From assembly GCF_040409955.1 (NCBI RefSeq), contig NZ_CP123385.1, forward strand, positions 1,689,351-1,753,350: 64,000 bases of DNA, in the 5' to 3' direction. Source of the DNA: Salipiger sp. H15 (lineage in GTDB: Bacteria > Pseudomonadota > Alphaproteobacteria > Rhodobacterales > Rhodobacteraceae). Below the pieces are notes generated by a model. The model worked only from the letters and a program-made list of their open reading frames with translations. It did no database searches and was not told the DNA's origin. This document shows positions 29,819-40,580 of the stretch, piece by piece (positions within the stretch are counted from its first letter, which is position 1; the number at the start of each line of letters is the position of its first letter). A program made the translations under genes and the position numbers.

Positions 29819-30478
29819 TCAGAGACTGGCCTCGTCCCGCGCGTGGTCCCGCCACGCGTCCTGCGTGTTGGCGAGGCCGGCAAAGAGGATCGAGCTGCGC
29901 CGCAGGATCAGCTCGATGCAGTGCTGCACGCTCGCCTCGTCGTAAATCGCCGGGCGCAGCCCGTGGGTGTAGATGGCGTAAAAGGCGGCCAGCGCCTCCT
30001 CGAGTTCCTCGCCGCTGCGATGGGCAAAGCGGCGCGAGTCGCGCATCGCCTGCAGCAGCGGAGAGAGCGCCTGCCTCAATTGCAGGCGGTTCTCGAATTC
30101 GGTTTCGGCAGGCCATTGCCAGAAATAGGCCTGCATCACGGCGAGAAGCCGCGGATCCTCGAGATCGCCCTGCACGTAGATGGTCACGATGTGGCGCAGC
30201 TTCTCGTCGAAACTGGCGTGCAGCGGGACGGAGCCGGAGAGCGCATCTATCTGAGAGGCATTGTTTTCATGGATCAGCGCGTAGAGCAGCCCGGCCTTGG
30301 AATGGAAATAGACGTTGATCATCGCATGGGTCACGCCGGCCAATCGGGCGATTTCGGTGACCGAAACGTTGTGATAGCCCTCTTCATCAAAGAGCTTGCG
30401 GGCAGCCGCCGTCAGGCGCGCGCGGGTAGCGGCGCTCTTCTCCTCCCGATTGCGGTGGCGGGGCGTCTTGCTGTCCAT
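29819..30478 (-). CDS. TetR/AcrR-family transcriptional regulator
   Basis: The 219-residue protein has an N-terminal TetR HTH (TRARLTAAARKLFDEEGYHNVSVTEIARLAGVTHAMINVYFHSKAGLLYALI, residues about 18-68) and an all-helical ligand domain. The start has a basic leader (MDSKTPRHRNREEK). It is divergent from the second LysR gene across 126 nt, which includes the AT-rich stretch around 30515, so the two may be mutually regulated. Ligand unknown. Confidence 0.87.
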   Translation of the reverse strand: MDSKTPRHRNREEKSAATRARLTAAARKLFDEEGYHNVSVTEIARLAGVTHAMINVYFHSKAGLLYALIHENNASQIDALSGSVPLHASFDEKLRHIVTIYVQGDLEDPRLLAVMQAYFWQWPAETEFENRLQLRQALSPLLQAMRDSRRFAHRSGEELEEALAAFYAIYTHGLRPAIYDEASVQHCIELILRRSSILFAGLANTQDAWRDHARDEASL

Positions 30479-30604
30479 ATGCCCGAGATTACGGCGCGAA
30501 GTAGGAAAGTCTATGACATTGTTATTAACAATGTTGAAAAACTGTCGCCTACGCTACATAAGCGCCGGCGGGTCACTAGTGCCCCGAGTATCTGGAGAGT
30601 CGTA

Positions 30605-31510
30605 ATGGATAAGTTTGCCGAGCTGCGGGCATTCACGCATGTGATGGACCATGGCGGGTTCACCGCGGCGGCAGAGGCGCTTGGCATGTCCAAGGCGGCC
30701 GTGTCGAAGAACGTGGCCGCGCTGGAACGCCGGCTCGGGCTCAAGCTCTTCGAACGGACCACGCGGCAGGTGCGCCCGACGACCGAAGGCAACCATTACT
30801 ACCGCTGGACCCGCCAGCTGCTCGCCGAGGCCGACTGGGCCGACACCTGCGCCCGCGCCCTTGCAGAGCCGCAGGAGGCCGCGCTGCGCGTCGCCGCGCC
30901 CTCCGAGCTGGTCGAGCACATGCTGCTGCCGCGGCTCGGCCGGTTCCTCGCCTCGCACCCGGACAGTTCCGTGGTCTTCGAGGCGCCGGGCTCCGAGGGC
31001 TGCGATCTCACCCTCAGCGCCGAGACCGGCGAGGACATGGACGGCCGGCCAATCGCGGTCAGCACCCACGTGGTCGTCGCCTCGTCGCTCTACCTCGCCA
31101 CGCAGGGGCGGCCGGAAAGCGCCAGCGATCTCGCGTCGCACCGGCTGCTGCACCTGCCCTCCGAGCAGGAGGGGGTGATCTGGACCCTCACCGACCGCCG
31201 CGGCGCGGTCACGCCGGTCACCGCCGAGCGGCGGATCGAGATGGCCGACCCGCGCTCGGTGCTCGAGGCCTGCCTCGCCGGGCTCGGCATCGCCTGCCTT
31301 CCCGATTTCGTCGTGGGCCGCGATCTCAGCGTCGGGCGCCTGACCCGGGTGCTGCCCGAGTACGACTCCGCACGCCGGGTGATCCTGTCGCGCACCGAGA
31401 CCGGCGGCCCCGCGCGCGAGCTGGCGATGAAGTTCGAATCCTACCTCGATTCCACGCTGCGTGACCAAGGCGCGGCGCTGGCCGGCCGCGCCGGCGATCT
31501 CGCGCCCTGA
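30605..31510 (+). CDS. LysR-family transcriptional regulator
   Basis: The 301-residue protein has a LysR HTH (MDKFAELRAFTHVMDHGGFTAAAEALGMSKAAVSKNVAALERRLG) closely resembling that of the LysR protein at 28804. The effector domain is the usual two-lobed form (AALRVAAPSELVEHMLLPRLGRFL; LEACLAGLGIACLPDFVV). ATG 30605 is used because the HTH begins there. Transcription is divergent from the TetR gene. The regulon is unknown. Confidence 0.88.
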   Translation: MDKFAELRAFTHVMDHGGFTAAAEALGMSKAAVSKNVAALERRLGLKLFERTTRQVRPTTEGNHYYRWTRQLLAEADWADTCARALAEPQEAALRVAAPSELVEHMLLPRLGRFLASHPDSSVVFEAPGSEGCDLTLSAETGEDMDGRPIAVSTHVVVASSLYLATQGRPESASDLASHRLLHLPSEQEGVIWTLTDRRGAVTPVTAERRIEMADPRSVLEACLAGLGIACLPDFVVGRDLSVGRLTRVLPEYDSARRVILSRTETGGPARELAMKFESYLDSTLRDQGAALAGRAGDLAP

Positions 31511-31538
31511 AGGGCCGCGTGACCGGTCTGCGGGCCGG

Positions 31539-32510
31539 TCATTCCACCGCGGGCAGCAGAACCACCTCGACGCGGCGGTTCTCCTCGCGCCCCTCTACGC
31601 TGAGGTTGCTCGCGACCGGGGCGAGATAGCCCGCGCCATCCGCCTCCATCTGGCTGCCGGGCACGCCCTTGCGCTCGAGGTAGCTGAGCGCCGCGCGGGC
31701 ACGGCGCCGCGAGATTTCCACGTTTGCCGCCGCCGAGCCGGTCGCGTCGGTATGCCCGACGAAGAGCACGCGCCGCGCCGGATCGGCGGCGAGATAGGCC
31801 GCCAGCTCGTCGAGCGAGGCCACGTCGCCCGGCGCCAGCTCGTCCGCCCCGCTGGCGAAGGCGAGGTCCTTCAGCACCGCATGGCCCTCGGCCTCGAGCC
31901 GCCGGACGATGTCGGCGGTCGGGGTGGCGGTGACCGTGGCGGGCGCGCTGCCGTCGGCGGGGGCGGTCCCGGGCGCGGGGGCCTGCTCGGCGGGAATGCC
32001 CGGCGAGGTGCGGATGACCTGCACGTAGCCCGTCGCGGCGCTGCGGCTGACCAGCAGGGTCAGGAAATCCCCCTCGGGGCTGCGCGCGGACAGGAAGCGG
32101 AAGGCGCTGATGTCGACGTACATCGCCGGTCCGCGCATCACCTCGGCGGCGAAGCGGAAGTCGAAGCCGCCGCAATCGCGCGCGGAGCAGTCGAGCAGGA
32201 CGGTCCAGCCGGCCTCCTCGAGCTGTGCGCGCAGCGGGTCCATGATCTGCAGCACGGTCATGCCGGTGGCGTCGATGCGCCAGGCCTGCCGCTGGATGTG
32301 CCCCTCGACGGTGCGGGTGAGCAGCCCCTCCATCTCGTTCCACGGCGCGATCGGCACCGCGTAGCTGCCGGGATCGGTGATGTATTCCTCGGCGAGCCGG
32401 GCGGTGCCGGGCAACGCGAGGTCGAAGGCCTGCGCCGGGACCGCGGCAAGCAGCGCGGCGGCCAGACCGGAGAGGAGGCGCTCAGCGCGCCTGCGCGTGG
32501 TACTCGTCAT
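31539..32510 (-). CDS. OmpA-family envelope protein
   Basis: The 323-residue protein has a signal peptide (LLSGLAAALLAAVPAQAF, residues about 12-29), a 160-residue N-terminal domain with one CSARDC disulphide candidate, a Pro/Ala linker, and a C-terminal OmpA peptidoglycan-binding domain at about 205-320 (FVGHTDATGSAAANVEISRRRA ... GREENRRVEVVLL). It would link the outer envelope to peptidoglycan. Its first 29 nt overlap the end of the AhpD-like gene in another frame, suggesting cotranscription from that gene. Confidence 0.85.
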   Translation of the reverse strand: MTSTTRRRAERLLSGLAAALLAAVPAQAFDLALPGTARLAEEYITDPGSYAVPIAPWNEMEGLLTRTVEGHIQRQAWRIDATGMTVLQIMDPLRAQLEEAGWTVLLDCSARDCGGFDFRFAAEVMRGPAMYVDISAFRFLSARSPEGDFLTLLVSRSAATGYVQVIRTSPGIPAEQAPAPGTAPADGSAPATVTATPTADIVRRLEAEGHAVLKDLAFASGADELAPGDVASLDELAAYLAADPARRVLFVGHTDATGSAAANVEISRRRARAALSYLERKGVPGSQMEADGAGYLAPVASNLSVEGREENRRVEVVLLPAVE

Positions 32511-33051
32511 TCGGCCGCATGTCGGTGGCGCTGGCCACCCGGTTGGTCATGTTGAAGAAGGCGGCGACGTTGACGATGTCCCAGATGTCGCGCTCGGAGA
32601 ACCCGGCATCGCGCAGCGCCTCGCGGTCGTACTCGGCGATCTCGGCGCTGCTCCTGGTCATCTTCTCGGTGAAGTGGAGCATGGCGCGCTGGCGGTGGTT
32701 GAGGTCGGCGACACGCCAGTTCATCACCAGCATCTCGCCCAGTTTCGGATCGCCCGAGAGCTCGCGCACGGCGGCGCCATGGGCGGTCAGGCAGTAGAAG
32801 CATCGGTTGATCGACGAGACCACCACCGCGATCATCTCGCGCTCGAGCTTGGTCAGCCCCGAATCCGCCAGCATCAGCTCGTTGTAGAGCCCGGTGAAGG
32901 CGTCGAGCTTGGCGATGTCGAAGGCATGGGCCTTCAGCACGTTCGGCACCATGCCCAGCCTGTCCTCGCAGATGTCGAAGTATTTCTGCGTCCGCTCCGG
33001 CAGCGGGTCGACCATCGGCAGGTCGAGGGCGGTGGGCAGGTCCTTGGTCAT
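32482..33051 (-). CDS. AhpD-like peroxidase-related protein
   Basis: The 189-residue protein is a carboxymuconolactone-decarboxylase/AhpD-fold member with the redox motif NRCFYCLTAHGAAVREL near residues 80-95 (Cys-X2-Cys-X3-His). Members of this 'peroxidase-related enzyme' group reduce peroxides through the CxxC pair. ATG 33051 is four bases past the stop of the GNAT gene, so GNAT, AhpD-like and OmpA genes form an operon. Confidence 0.87.
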   Translation of the reverse strand: MTKDLPTALDLPMVDPLPERTQKYFDICEDRLGMVPNVLKAHAFDIAKLDAFTGLYNELMLADSGLTKLEREMIAVVVSSINRCFYCLTAHGAAVRELSGDPKLGEMLVMNWRVADLNHRQRAMLHFTEKMTRSSAEIAEYDREALRDAGFSERDIWDIVNVAAFFNMTNRVASATDMRPNDEYHAQAR

Positions 33052-33055
33052 GCGG

Positions 33056-33781
33056 TCAGTTTCCCGGCTTGATGCGGTAATGGTACTGTCCCACAAGCGT
33101 CATGCCGAGGGAAGCGTAGAGCCCGTTCGCCGGGTCGTTGTCCCGCAGACAGGCCAGCGACATGTACTGCGCGCCCTTGCCCTCGGCCCAGATCGCGGCG
33201 CGGCGCATCATCGCGCGGCCGAGCCCCTTGCCGCGATGCGCCTCGAGCACCTCGAGCGCGTGCACCATGGCGATGCCGTCGTGGATGGCGCAGTAGCCCG
33301 CGCCGGCGGGCTTGTCCGACACCCGCCCGAAGATCGAGGTCTTGGGACCCATGGCGCGCTCCATCACGCCGACCCGCGCCGGGCCGATGCCGCCCGCCGC
33401 CCAGATCTCGCGCATCACCGCCAGCGGCTCCCAGAGCGCGAAGGCGCTCATCCGGTGCGGCTCGGTCTCGGTCAGCTTGCCGATCTTGCACACCCAGAGG
33501 TTCACCGGGTCGATGAGGTCGTAGCCGCGCGATTCCAGCGCCACGTCGAGGGCGGTCTCGCCGGCACGGATCATGAAGAGCGGCTCCTGCCGCATCATGC
33601 GCTGCGCCTGCTCGGCGGCCTGCAGGTCATCGGGGCTCCAGCCGTCCTCGGCGGTGATGCACGAGACGCGCTTGCCGCCGCCGCCGCCCTCGCGCAGCAG
33701 CCAGGGGCCGGCGGCCACCGTCGAGGCGGCGGGCCAGGTGTTGTCGAGCGTGGCGTAGAGGCGGGGAAGGTCTGGCGTCAT
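33056..33781 (-). CDS. GNAT-family N-acetyltransferase
   Basis: The 241-residue protein has its GNAT core in the C-terminal half: AGYCAIHDGIAMVHALEVLEAHRGKGLGRAMMRRAAIWAE near residues 150-200, with the acetyl-CoA loop HRGKGLG, then SLACLRDNDPANGLYASLGM. The N-terminal half (about 130 residues) is a divergent GNAT-like lobe. The acceptor is unknown. It is the first gene of a three-gene minus-strand group with the AhpD-like and OmpA genes. Confidence 0.82.
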   Translation of the reverse strand: MTPDLPRLYATLDNTWPAASTVAAGPWLLREGGGGGKRVSCITAEDGWSPDDLQAAEQAQRMMRQEPLFMIRAGETALDVALESRGYDLIDPVNLWVCKIGKLTETEPHRMSAFALWEPLAVMREIWAAGGIGPARVGVMERAMGPKTSIFGRVSDKPAGAGYCAIHDGIAMVHALEVLEAHRGKGLGRAMMRRAAIWAEGKGAQYMSLACLRDNDPANGLYASLGMTLVGQYHYRIKPGN

Positions 33782-33906
33782 TCTTGCACTCTGCCGGCGT
33801 CGCGCGGCGGGCAGGGCGCCCGCGCAGGCCGGAACGGGTTACGGTCTTTTGCCCTATCTATGGCGGCAGCGGCGCGCGAGGGCAATCATTGTCGGGCCGC
33901 AGCCGG

Positions 33907-34632
33907 TCACCGTTCGGGGAAGAGCGCCGCGAGCCGTGTCATTGCCGCATCGACCCGCGCGCCCTCGGCGCCGCGGATGACGATGTTGGCGCCGTAGATG
34001 CCGTCCTTCTGGAACGGGTAGGAGCCGATCGAGAGATCCGAGAACTCGGCCGCCAGCGCCGCCAGCGGCCCGGCGATCTCGCCCTCGCCGCGCTGGATGC
34101 GCAGCGACTGCGACAGGAGCGGCGCGCCGCCCGTCAGCGTCGGCAGGACGCTCGCCACCATCGCCTCGAAGACCGAGGGCACGCCGGCCATCACGTGCAC
34201 GTTGCCGATGGTGAAACCGGGGGCGATCGAGACCGGGTTGTCGATCAGCGCCGCGCCCTCGGGGATGCGGGCCATGCGCTGGCGGGCCTCGTTGAACTCG
34301 GCGCCCTGGCGCTGGTAATGCGCGGCCAAGAGGTCATAGGCGTCCTGCCGCACGCCGATCGAGGCGCCGAAGGCCGCGGCCACGGCGTCGGCGGTGATGT
34401 CGTCATGGGTCGGCCCGATCCCGCCCGAGGTGAAGACGTGGTCGAAACCCGCGCTCAGCGCCTTCACCGCGGCGACGATGGCGGCCTGGTCGTCCGAGAC
34501 CATGCGCGCCTCGCGCAGGTCGATGCCCTGCTTGGTCAGCGCCTGCGCAAGATAGTGCATGTTGGAATCGCGGGTGCGCCCCGAAAGGATCTCGTCCCCG
34601 ATGACCAGCATTGCGGCGGTGGGATTGGCCAT
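33907..34632 (-). CDS. CinA N-terminal-type molybdopterin-binding-fold protein
   Basis: The 241-residue protein contains only the MoaB/Mog-like domain of CinA: AAMLVIGDEILSGRTRDSN at residues 6-24, DHVFTSGGIGPTHDDITADAVAAAFG near 65-90, and GVPSVFEAM near 155. It lacks the C-terminal nicotinamide-mononucleotide deamidase domain of full CinA (about 420 residues). This short form is widespread in alphaproteobacteria and is usually annotated as competence/damage-inducible protein A; an ADP-ribose/CoA pyrophosphatase-like role is known for related domains. Confidence 0.87.
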   Translation of the reverse strand: MANPTAAMLVIGDEILSGRTRDSNMHYLAQALTKQGIDLREARMVSDDQAAIVAAVKALSAGFDHVFTSGGIGPTHDDITADAVAAAFGASIGVRQDAYDLLAAHYQRQGAEFNEARQRMARIPEGAALIDNPVSIAPGFTIGNVHVMAGVPSVFEAMVASVLPTLTGGAPLLSQSLRIQRGEGEIAGPLAALAAEFSDLSIGSYPFQKDGIYGANIVIRGAEGARVDAAMTRLAALFPER

Positions 34633-34727
34633 GGTCCTGCTCTCCTTGCGTGGCGTCTCGCCCTTGGTATAGGCGCAGGTCCGGCGCTTTCAAACCCCTT
34701 GGCTCACACGGCGATTTCGCGCGGCGC

Positions 34728-35840
34728 TCAGGACAGCCGGTGGCGGAAGAGCCAGGCGGCGAGCGGGAGTGTCACCGCCGCCACGCAGAGCAGCGGCACG
34801 AAGTCCCTGCCGACCTCTGCGAGGCCCGCGCCCTCGAGGTAGACGCGGCGCACCAGATCGACCCCGAAGCGCAGCGGGTTGGCATAGGTCGCCCATTGCA
34901 GCACCTGCGGCATGTTGCGCACCGGGGTCAGCAGCCCCGAGAGCAGCATCAGCGGCATGACGATCAGGAAGGTGTAGAGCATCGCCTGCTGCATGGTCAG
35001 CGCCACCGCCGAGATCGAGAGCCCAATTCCCACCGAGGCGAGGGTGAAGCTGGCGAGCCCGAGGTAGAGCAGCCAGACCGAGCCGACAATGGGAATGCCG
35101 AACCAGAAGAGGATGATGAGGAAGATCAGCGTCGATTGCAGGATGCCCACGGTCATCGTCGGCAGCGCCTTGCCGATGAGGATCTGCAGCGGCGTGAGCG
35201 GCGTCACGAGCAGCTGGTCGAAGGTGCCCTGCTCGCGCTCGCGCGCCACCGACAGGGCCGAGAGCAGCAGCGTCTGGATCATGCTGAGCGCGGCGATCAG
35301 CGGCGGCATCAGGTTCCAGCGCGACTCGAGGTTGGGGTTGAACCAGGCGCGGCGGTCGATGGTGACGAGCGGCGTGTCCCCGCGCGCGGCGTTGAACGCC
35401 GCGACCATGGCCGCGACCTGCGCCGAGGCGGCGCCGGCCGTAGCCGAGTTGCGCCCGTCGAGGATGACCTGCAGCGGCGCCTCCCGTCCCGAGGCGAGGC
35501 GGGCCTCGAAATCGGGCGGGATGGCCAGCACCAGCAGCGCGTCGCCGCTGTCGATCAGCGCGGCGATCTGGCCGGCGTTGGAGAGCGTCGCCTCGCGGGT
35601 GAAGACGCCGCCGCCGTCGAGCCGTGAGAGAAGCTCGGTCGAGGCCGCGCCGCGGCTCTGGTCGAGCACCGCGTAGGGCACGCGGGTCAGGTCGTAGGTC
35701 GCGCCGTAGCCGAAGAGCAGCGACTGCAGGATTGCCGGCATCAGCAGCAGGGCCCGGCTCGACGGGTCCTTGAAGAGGTCGCGGAACTCCTTGCGGATCA
35801 GCGCGGCGATCTGGGCGAGCCAGGCGAGGGCGGTCTCCAT
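34728..35840 (-). CDS. ybhR: ABC-2 type exporter permease (YbhR-like)
   Basis: The 370-residue protein has the ABC-2 permease plan: an N-terminal amphipathic helix and one membrane helix, a large 130-residue extracytoplasmic domain, and five C-terminal helices with the conserved LSVAREREQGTFDQLLVTPLTPLQILIGKALPT near residue 200-232. It pairs with the similar permease encoded 3 nt upstream. Gene order after the divergent regulator (fusion protein, double ATPase, two permeases) matches E. coli ybhG-F-S-R. Confidence 0.85.
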   Translation of the reverse strand: METALAWLAQIAALIRKEFRDLFKDPSSRALLLMPAILQSLLFGYGATYDLTRVPYAVLDQSRGAASTELLSRLDGGGVFTREATLSNAGQIAALIDSGDALLVLAIPPDFEARLASGREAPLQVILDGRNSATAGAASAQVAAMVAAFNAARGDTPLVTIDRRAWFNPNLESRWNLMPPLIAALSMIQTLLLSALSVAREREQGTFDQLLVTPLTPLQILIGKALPTMTVGILQSTLIFLIILFWFGIPIVGSVWLLYLGLASFTLASVGIGLSISAVALTMQQAMLYTFLIVMPLMLLSGLLTPVRNMPQVLQWATYANPLRFGVDLVRRVYLEGAGLAEVGRDFVPLLCVAAVTLPLAAWLFRHRLS

Positions 35841-35843
35841 CGC

Positions 35844-36970
35844 TCAGTCCATCGTCTTGCGCAGGGCGCGGCAGGTGAAGGTGATCAGCACCGTGGCATA
35901 GAGCGACAGGATGACGCTCGAGCGCAGGATGTCGGGCCAGTAGTCGCCGGCCATGAACAGCGTCTTGATCAGCCCCATGAAATGCGTCGCCGGCAGCAGT
36001 TGCGAGATCACCTGGATCACCGCCGGCACGTTGCGCAGGTCGAAGACGAAACCCGAGAGCATGAGCGCCGGCATGAAGCTGACCAGCAGCGCGATCTGGC
36101 TGGCGGCGAACTGGTTGCGGGCCAGCGCCGAGATCAGCAACCCCAGAGAGAGCGACACCAGCAGGTAGAGCAGCGACACGGCGATGATGATCGCCAGCGA
36201 GCCGCGCATCGGCACCTCGAAGAGCCAGCGCGCGGCGAGAAGGCACATGGCAAGGTCGATGGCGCCGATGACCATGTAGGGGGCGAGCTTGGCCAGCACA
36301 AGCTCGAGCGGCCGCACCGGGGTGACGAAGATCGCCTCGAGCGTGCCGCGCTCCCATTCCCGCGCCACCAGCAGCGAGGTGAGGAAGGCACCGATCAGGG
36401 TCAGGATCAGCACCACCAGCCCCGGCACGAGGAACCATGTGCTCTCGCCCGGCTCGTTGAACCAGGTGCGCTGCACGATGACGACGCTGCCGCGCGCGGC
36501 GGACGTGCCGCCCATGCGCTCGGCGCGCTTGGCGAAGGGCACCGAAAGCGCGCCGCTCACGTAGCCCTCGATGGCGCTGGCGGTGGTGGAATCGACGCCG
36601 TTCAGGATCAGCTGCACCCGCGCCTCGCCAAGCGCGAGCTGGCGCAGGAAGTCGTGCGGCACGCGCAGGATCGCGTCGATCTCGCCCGCCATCATCCCCG
36701 CCTCGGCCTCGCGCATGTCGTGCATCCAGACGGGCGAAAGGTAGGGCGAGCCGGTCAGCCCCATGGCGGCCTCGCGCGCGGCGAGCGAGTTGTTCTGCAT
36801 CACCACCGCGATGCGCGCGTCCTTCACGTCGAACGAGAGCCCGTAGCCGAAGAGCAGGATCAGCACCACCGGCAGCAGCAGCCCGACGAAGAGGTTGCTG
36901 CGGTCGCGCAGCAGCTGCCGCGTTTCCTTGCGCGCGAGCGCGCGCAGACGGGGAAGGAAGCCCGGCGCGC

Positions 36971-36974
<4 letters not shown>
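35844..36974 (-). CDS. ybhS: ABC-2 type exporter permease (YbhS-like)
   Basis: The 376-residue protein mirrors its partner: one N-terminal helix (LFVGLLLPVVLILLFGYGLSF), an extracytoplasmic domain of about 140 residues, and a five-helix C-terminal half with LLVAREWERGTLEAIFVTPVRPLELVLAKLAPY. It overlaps the stop of the ATPase gene by 4 nt. Together with the YbhR-like subunit it forms the export channel; in E. coli YbhFSR exports drugs such as tetracycline and cations, but the substrate here is unknown. Confidence 0.85.
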
Positions 36975-38724
<1,750 letters not shown>

Positions 38725-38728
<4 letters not shown>

Positions 38729-39732
38729 TGCGCGGCGTCCGTGGCGGGTGCCAGCGGGATGCGCACGGTGACCGGCTGGCCGAGCCGCAGCGTATCTTCG
38801 GGATCGGTCACCGTGATCCGCGTCTCGTAGACGAGGCTGGTGCGCAGCTCCTCGGTCTGCACCGGCTTCGGGGTGAACTCGGCCACAGATGAGATGTAGC
38901 CGATGGTGCCCGCGACCGGCTGGCCCGGCTGGCTGTCGGTGAAGACCTCTGCCCGCATGCCCGGCGCGATGCGCCCGAGGTCGGGCTCGCCGACGTAGAC
39001 GCGCACCCATTTCGGATCGGTGACGGCAAGGGCGAAGACCGGCAGCTGCGCGGTGGCCTGATCGCCGGGTTCGAGCAGGCGCGAGCGCACCACCGAGGCG
39101 ATGGGCGCGCGCAACGTGCCGAGGTCGATCTGGTGGCGCAGCAGCGCGAGGTTGGCCTGCGCGGCGGCAAGCTCGGCCTCGGCGGCGGCGATGTCCTCCT
39201 TGCGCGCCCCGGCCTCGGCCAGCTCGAGCGCGGCGCGCACCTCGACGACCTTGGCATTGGCGGCATCGGCCTCGCTCTGCGCGTGATCGACGCTCTGACC
39301 GCTGATCGCGGCGCTCGAGGAGGATTGCAGGCGCTGCGCGCGGGTGAGGTCCTGCGCGGCGCGGTCGGCGGTGGCCTCGGCCGATGTGAGCTGGGCGCGG
39401 ACCTGCGCGATCTCCTCGGGACGAGCGCCGTTCTGCAGCCGCAGGAGGCTCTGTCGCGCGGCCTCGACCTGCGCGGCCGCCTGCTCGGCCTGCAGCTCGA
39501 GCGTGCGCGTGTCGAGAACGGCGATCACCTGTCCCTCGGCGACCCGGTCACCTTCCTCGGCGAGCATCTGCCGGATCCGGCCGCTGCCGTCGAAGGCGAG
39601 CGCGACCTGCCGGATGTCGACGTTGCCATGCAGCTCGATCAGGTTGGGATCGCCCGGGCTGCGGTTGAAATGGGCCCAGGCGCCGCCGAGAAGGGCGGCG
39701 AGCACGAGCAGGATCGGTAGGGCCTTCTTCAT
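38725..39732 (-). CDS. ybhG: HlyD-type membrane fusion protein (YbhG-like)
   Basis: The 335-residue protein has an uncleaved N-terminal membrane anchor (KKALPILLVLAALLGGAWAHF), a lipoyl/barrel-sandwich half (GNVDIRQVALAFDGSGRIRQML), a long Ala-rich coiled coil (about residues 85-205), the second half LGTLRAPIASVVRSRLLEPG and a beta-barrel domain. It bridges the inner-membrane exporter to the periplasm or an outer-membrane channel. It is the first gene of the exporter operon and faces the CecR-like regulator across 188 nt. Confidence 0.88.
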
Positions 39733-39783
39733 GTCGGAGGGTCTCCGGGGCGAGATTGCGACTCGGCGGCGTTCGGCGTAGAT

Positions 39784-39796
39784 TAAATGTGATTTA
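39784..39796. promoter_or_regulatory. TAAAT-N3-ATTTA operator candidate
   Basis: A 13-bp inverted repeat, TAAAT (39784-39788), GTG, ATTTA (39792-39796), is an AT-rich island in GC-rich surroundings about 50 nt upstream of the ybhG-like start and 125 nt upstream of the TetR-family gene. It is a likely operator for the CecR-like repressor. Confidence 0.55.
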
Positions 39797-39920
39797 GACT
39801 ATTTCCGCAACCCGGGACGCGCAGCCAGATGACCAGCCAAGACGCGAGGACCGCAGCGATGCGCCGCCATGACAGGGGCCGGGCAGGGCGCCCGAGACTG
39901 GATGGCGCGGGGGCGAAAGC

Positions 39921-40571
39921 ATGACCGGCGCGCGCCGCCCGATGCGCACGGATGGCGAGGCCACCCGCGCGCGCATCCTTGAAGCCGCGGGCGAGCTCTT
40001 TGCAGAGGGCGGCTTCGCCGAGACCACGAACAAGGCGATCGCCTCGCGCGCCGATGTCGATCACGCGTCGATCAACTACCATTTCGGCAGCCGGTCCGGG
40101 CTCTACCGCGAGGTCCTCGTCGAGGCGCACCGCCGGATGATCAGCGTCGAGGACCTGACCGCCATCGCCGAGGCGGACGTGCCGCCGGAGGAGAAGCTGC
40201 GCGGCTTCATCGCGCGGATCGTCGCGGCGGTGCTGGACGGGCAGGGCTGGCACGGCAAGGTGCTGAGCCGCGAGATCCTGTCGCCCTCGTCGCACCTCGA
40301 CGTGCTGCCGCTTTCGGAGATCGGCGCGAAGATGAGAATCGTCCTGCGAATCCTGTCGGGACTCACCGGGCTGCCGCCGGACGATCCGGCACTGCGCCGC
40401 AGCCTGTTCAGCGTGCTCGGCCCCTGCGCGATGCTGCTGGTCGCGGCGCCGCGCATCTCGCCGCTGGCGGACGACGTGCTGACCACGCCGCGCGAGGTGC
40501 TGGTGGATCACCTGTGCAGCTTCGCTCTCGGGGGGCTGGCGGCCATCTCCGCAAGGGGTGCACGGGAGTGA
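39921..40571 (+). CDS. cecR: TetR-family regulator of the CecR type
   Basis: The 216-residue protein has a TetR HTH (ATRARILEAAGELFAEGGFAETTNKAIASRADVDHASINYHFGSRSGLY, residues 15-62) and a C-terminal domain of the CecR/DUF1956 kind (VLSREILSPSSHLDVLPLSE ... LFSVLGPCAMLLVA). It is divergent from the ybhGFSR-like operon, as cecR is linked to ybhGFSR in E. coli. It most likely represses the exporter and responds to an exported toxicant. Symbol is by homology and synteny. Confidence 0.82.
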   Translation: MTGARRPMRTDGEATRARILEAAGELFAEGGFAETTNKAIASRADVDHASINYHFGSRSGLYREVLVEAHRRMISVEDLTAIAEADVPPEEKLRGFIARIVAAVLDGQGWHGKVLSREILSPSSHLDVLPLSEIGAKMRIVLRILSGLTGLPPDDPALRRSLFSVLGPCAMLLVAAPRISPLADDVLTTPREVLVDHLCSFALGGLAAISARGARE

Positions 40572-40580
40572 CGCCGGCGC

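Noticed and set aside
33907..34632. Truncated cinA pseudogene
   Set aside because: The short single-domain form is complete, starts and stops cleanly and is common in alphaproteobacteria.
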